Part shown: positions 4,554 through 5,048 of the stretch, piece by piece
Layout: the number at the start of each line of letters is the position of its first letter
How positions within the stretch are numbered: the first letter of the stretch is position 1
Origin: Planctomycetaceae bacterium
Lineage (GTDB): Bacteria > Planctomycetota > Planctomycetia > Pirellulales > Thermoguttaceae
DNA: 5,048 nucleotides
Reading direction: 5' to 3'
Assembly: GCA_031278315.1 (NCBI GenBank)
Contig: JAITKS010000140.1
Coordinates: 1-5,048 of the forward strand
The notes under the pieces: model-generated
Told to the model about the DNA's origin: nothing
Databases searched by the model: none
Seen by the model: only the letters and a program-made list of their open reading frames with translations
Translations under genes and position numbers: made by a program

Positions 4554-5048
4554 TCATATTCCACGTCTCCAATGTGTTTCGCCTTTTACAGCTTGAGCTG
4601 CATTTTTTTTGACGTTTATAATTCTCTGTTCTAAATCTTTGATCATATTGCGTCTGCCCTGTATCTCTTTATTTTTTAGGCGTTCTATTTCTTCCTTATA
4701 TTTTTTTATTTTAATGTCTGCTGATGTTTAAGATCGTCCGCCGTCGCCGTGCGGATCATTTTTACCTGCTCCTGTTCTTTGTGTTTTTTTACATTTGCTG
4801 TATTTGTGTTATGTACTAGTATTTCATTTTTGCCGACTGCGTAGTTATGTAAATCATCGACTAGGAAGTTATATACTAATTTTTTTGTAACGAAAAATTC
4901 TAATGATGTGATTTCTTGTGAGCCGCATGAATGACTTCGTAATATATCACCAACTTGTAAATCTTTGGCGTAAATCCATCGACCGTTTGGTGTTGTCTTT
5001 TGATCGTAATCTGGTAAACAATCACAAAGCGGGCGATTTTCTAAATTT
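4554..5048 (-). pseudogene. Polymorphic toxin C-terminus: Hint domain plus effector tail, frameshifted (5' end outside window)
   Basis: The minus strand is open from 5047 to a stop at 4706-4708. GRWIYAKDLQVGDILRS, then LVYNFLVDDLHNYAVG and NEILVHN (ending at 4808) are the last strands of a Hint (intein-like) domain, whose terminal His-Asn supports self-cleavage and release of the toxin tail. One base is missing in the A7 run at 4784-4790. With it restored the frame reads KKTQRTGAGKNDPHGDGGRS, hits an in-frame TAA at 4728-4730, and continues as TSADIKIKKYKEEIERLKNK, QGRRNMIKDLEQRI and AAQAVKGETHWRRGI to TGA at 4554-4556. I recall tails with HGDGGR, Lys/Glu-rich helices and KGE-x-H at the ends of Rhs/YD-repeat and Hint proteins. 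The activity is unknown. Two lesions argue for a pseudogene; a sequencing error could explain only the A7 one. Confidence 0.78.

Noticed and set aside
2554..4730. Reassignment of TAA as a sense codon, suggested by two in-frame TAAs
   Set aside because: TAA ends the catalase, NmrA-like, ferredoxin and 167-aa genes at sensible places, and both affected genes carry other damage. Pseudogene decay is the simpler reading.

Overview
The window comes from a low-GC bacterium that I cannot place to a phylum from sequence alone. The only clearly housekeeping-type sequence is the end of a catalase gene at the left edge, which is visibly richer in G and C than most of what follows. The rest looks like an accessory or decaying region: broken genes, insertion-sequence debris, several families of inverted repeats, and the tail of a polymorphic-toxin locus.

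Left part, plus strand: the catalase C-terminus (1-171); a stretch bounded by an exact 17-bp inverted repeat (220-236 and 427-443) that abuts the truncated, frameshifted remnant of a DUF1016/YhcG-type nuclease gene (444 to about 840); then an intact NmrA-like NAD(P)-binding protein (855-1772). Middle part: an intergenic leader with two long, crossing inverted repeats, followed by a small membrane-anchored 2[4Fe-4S] ferredoxin-like protein (2116-2394). Three bases later comes a MNT-type nucleotidyltransferase gene that carries an in-frame stop and has lost its C-terminus. It ends tail to tail against a minus-strand IS630-type transposase fragment that still has a good promoter.

Right part, minus strand, read from right to left: the C-terminal end of a secreted polymorphic toxin (Hint domain ending in Val-His-Asn, then an effector tail), broken by a one-base deletion in an A7 run and an in-frame TAA. 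Next, 74 bp on, is an intact 167-aa acidic protein that is probably its immunity protein. A 352-bp repeat island follows, then an intact 111-aa acidic protein that may be a second immunity-type gene. Beyond it is a 204-bp near-palindrome. A roughly 20-bp motif occurs three times around the two small genes, in the same orientation downstream of each and inverted upstream of the 111-aa gene, which gives the locus a cassette-like punctuation.

The most interesting points are the toxin/immunity locus with an effector tail I cannot assign to a named family, the repeated motif that punctuates the immunity-type genes, the large palindrome, and the pseudoknot-like pair of inverted repeats just upstream of the ferredoxin ribosome binding site.
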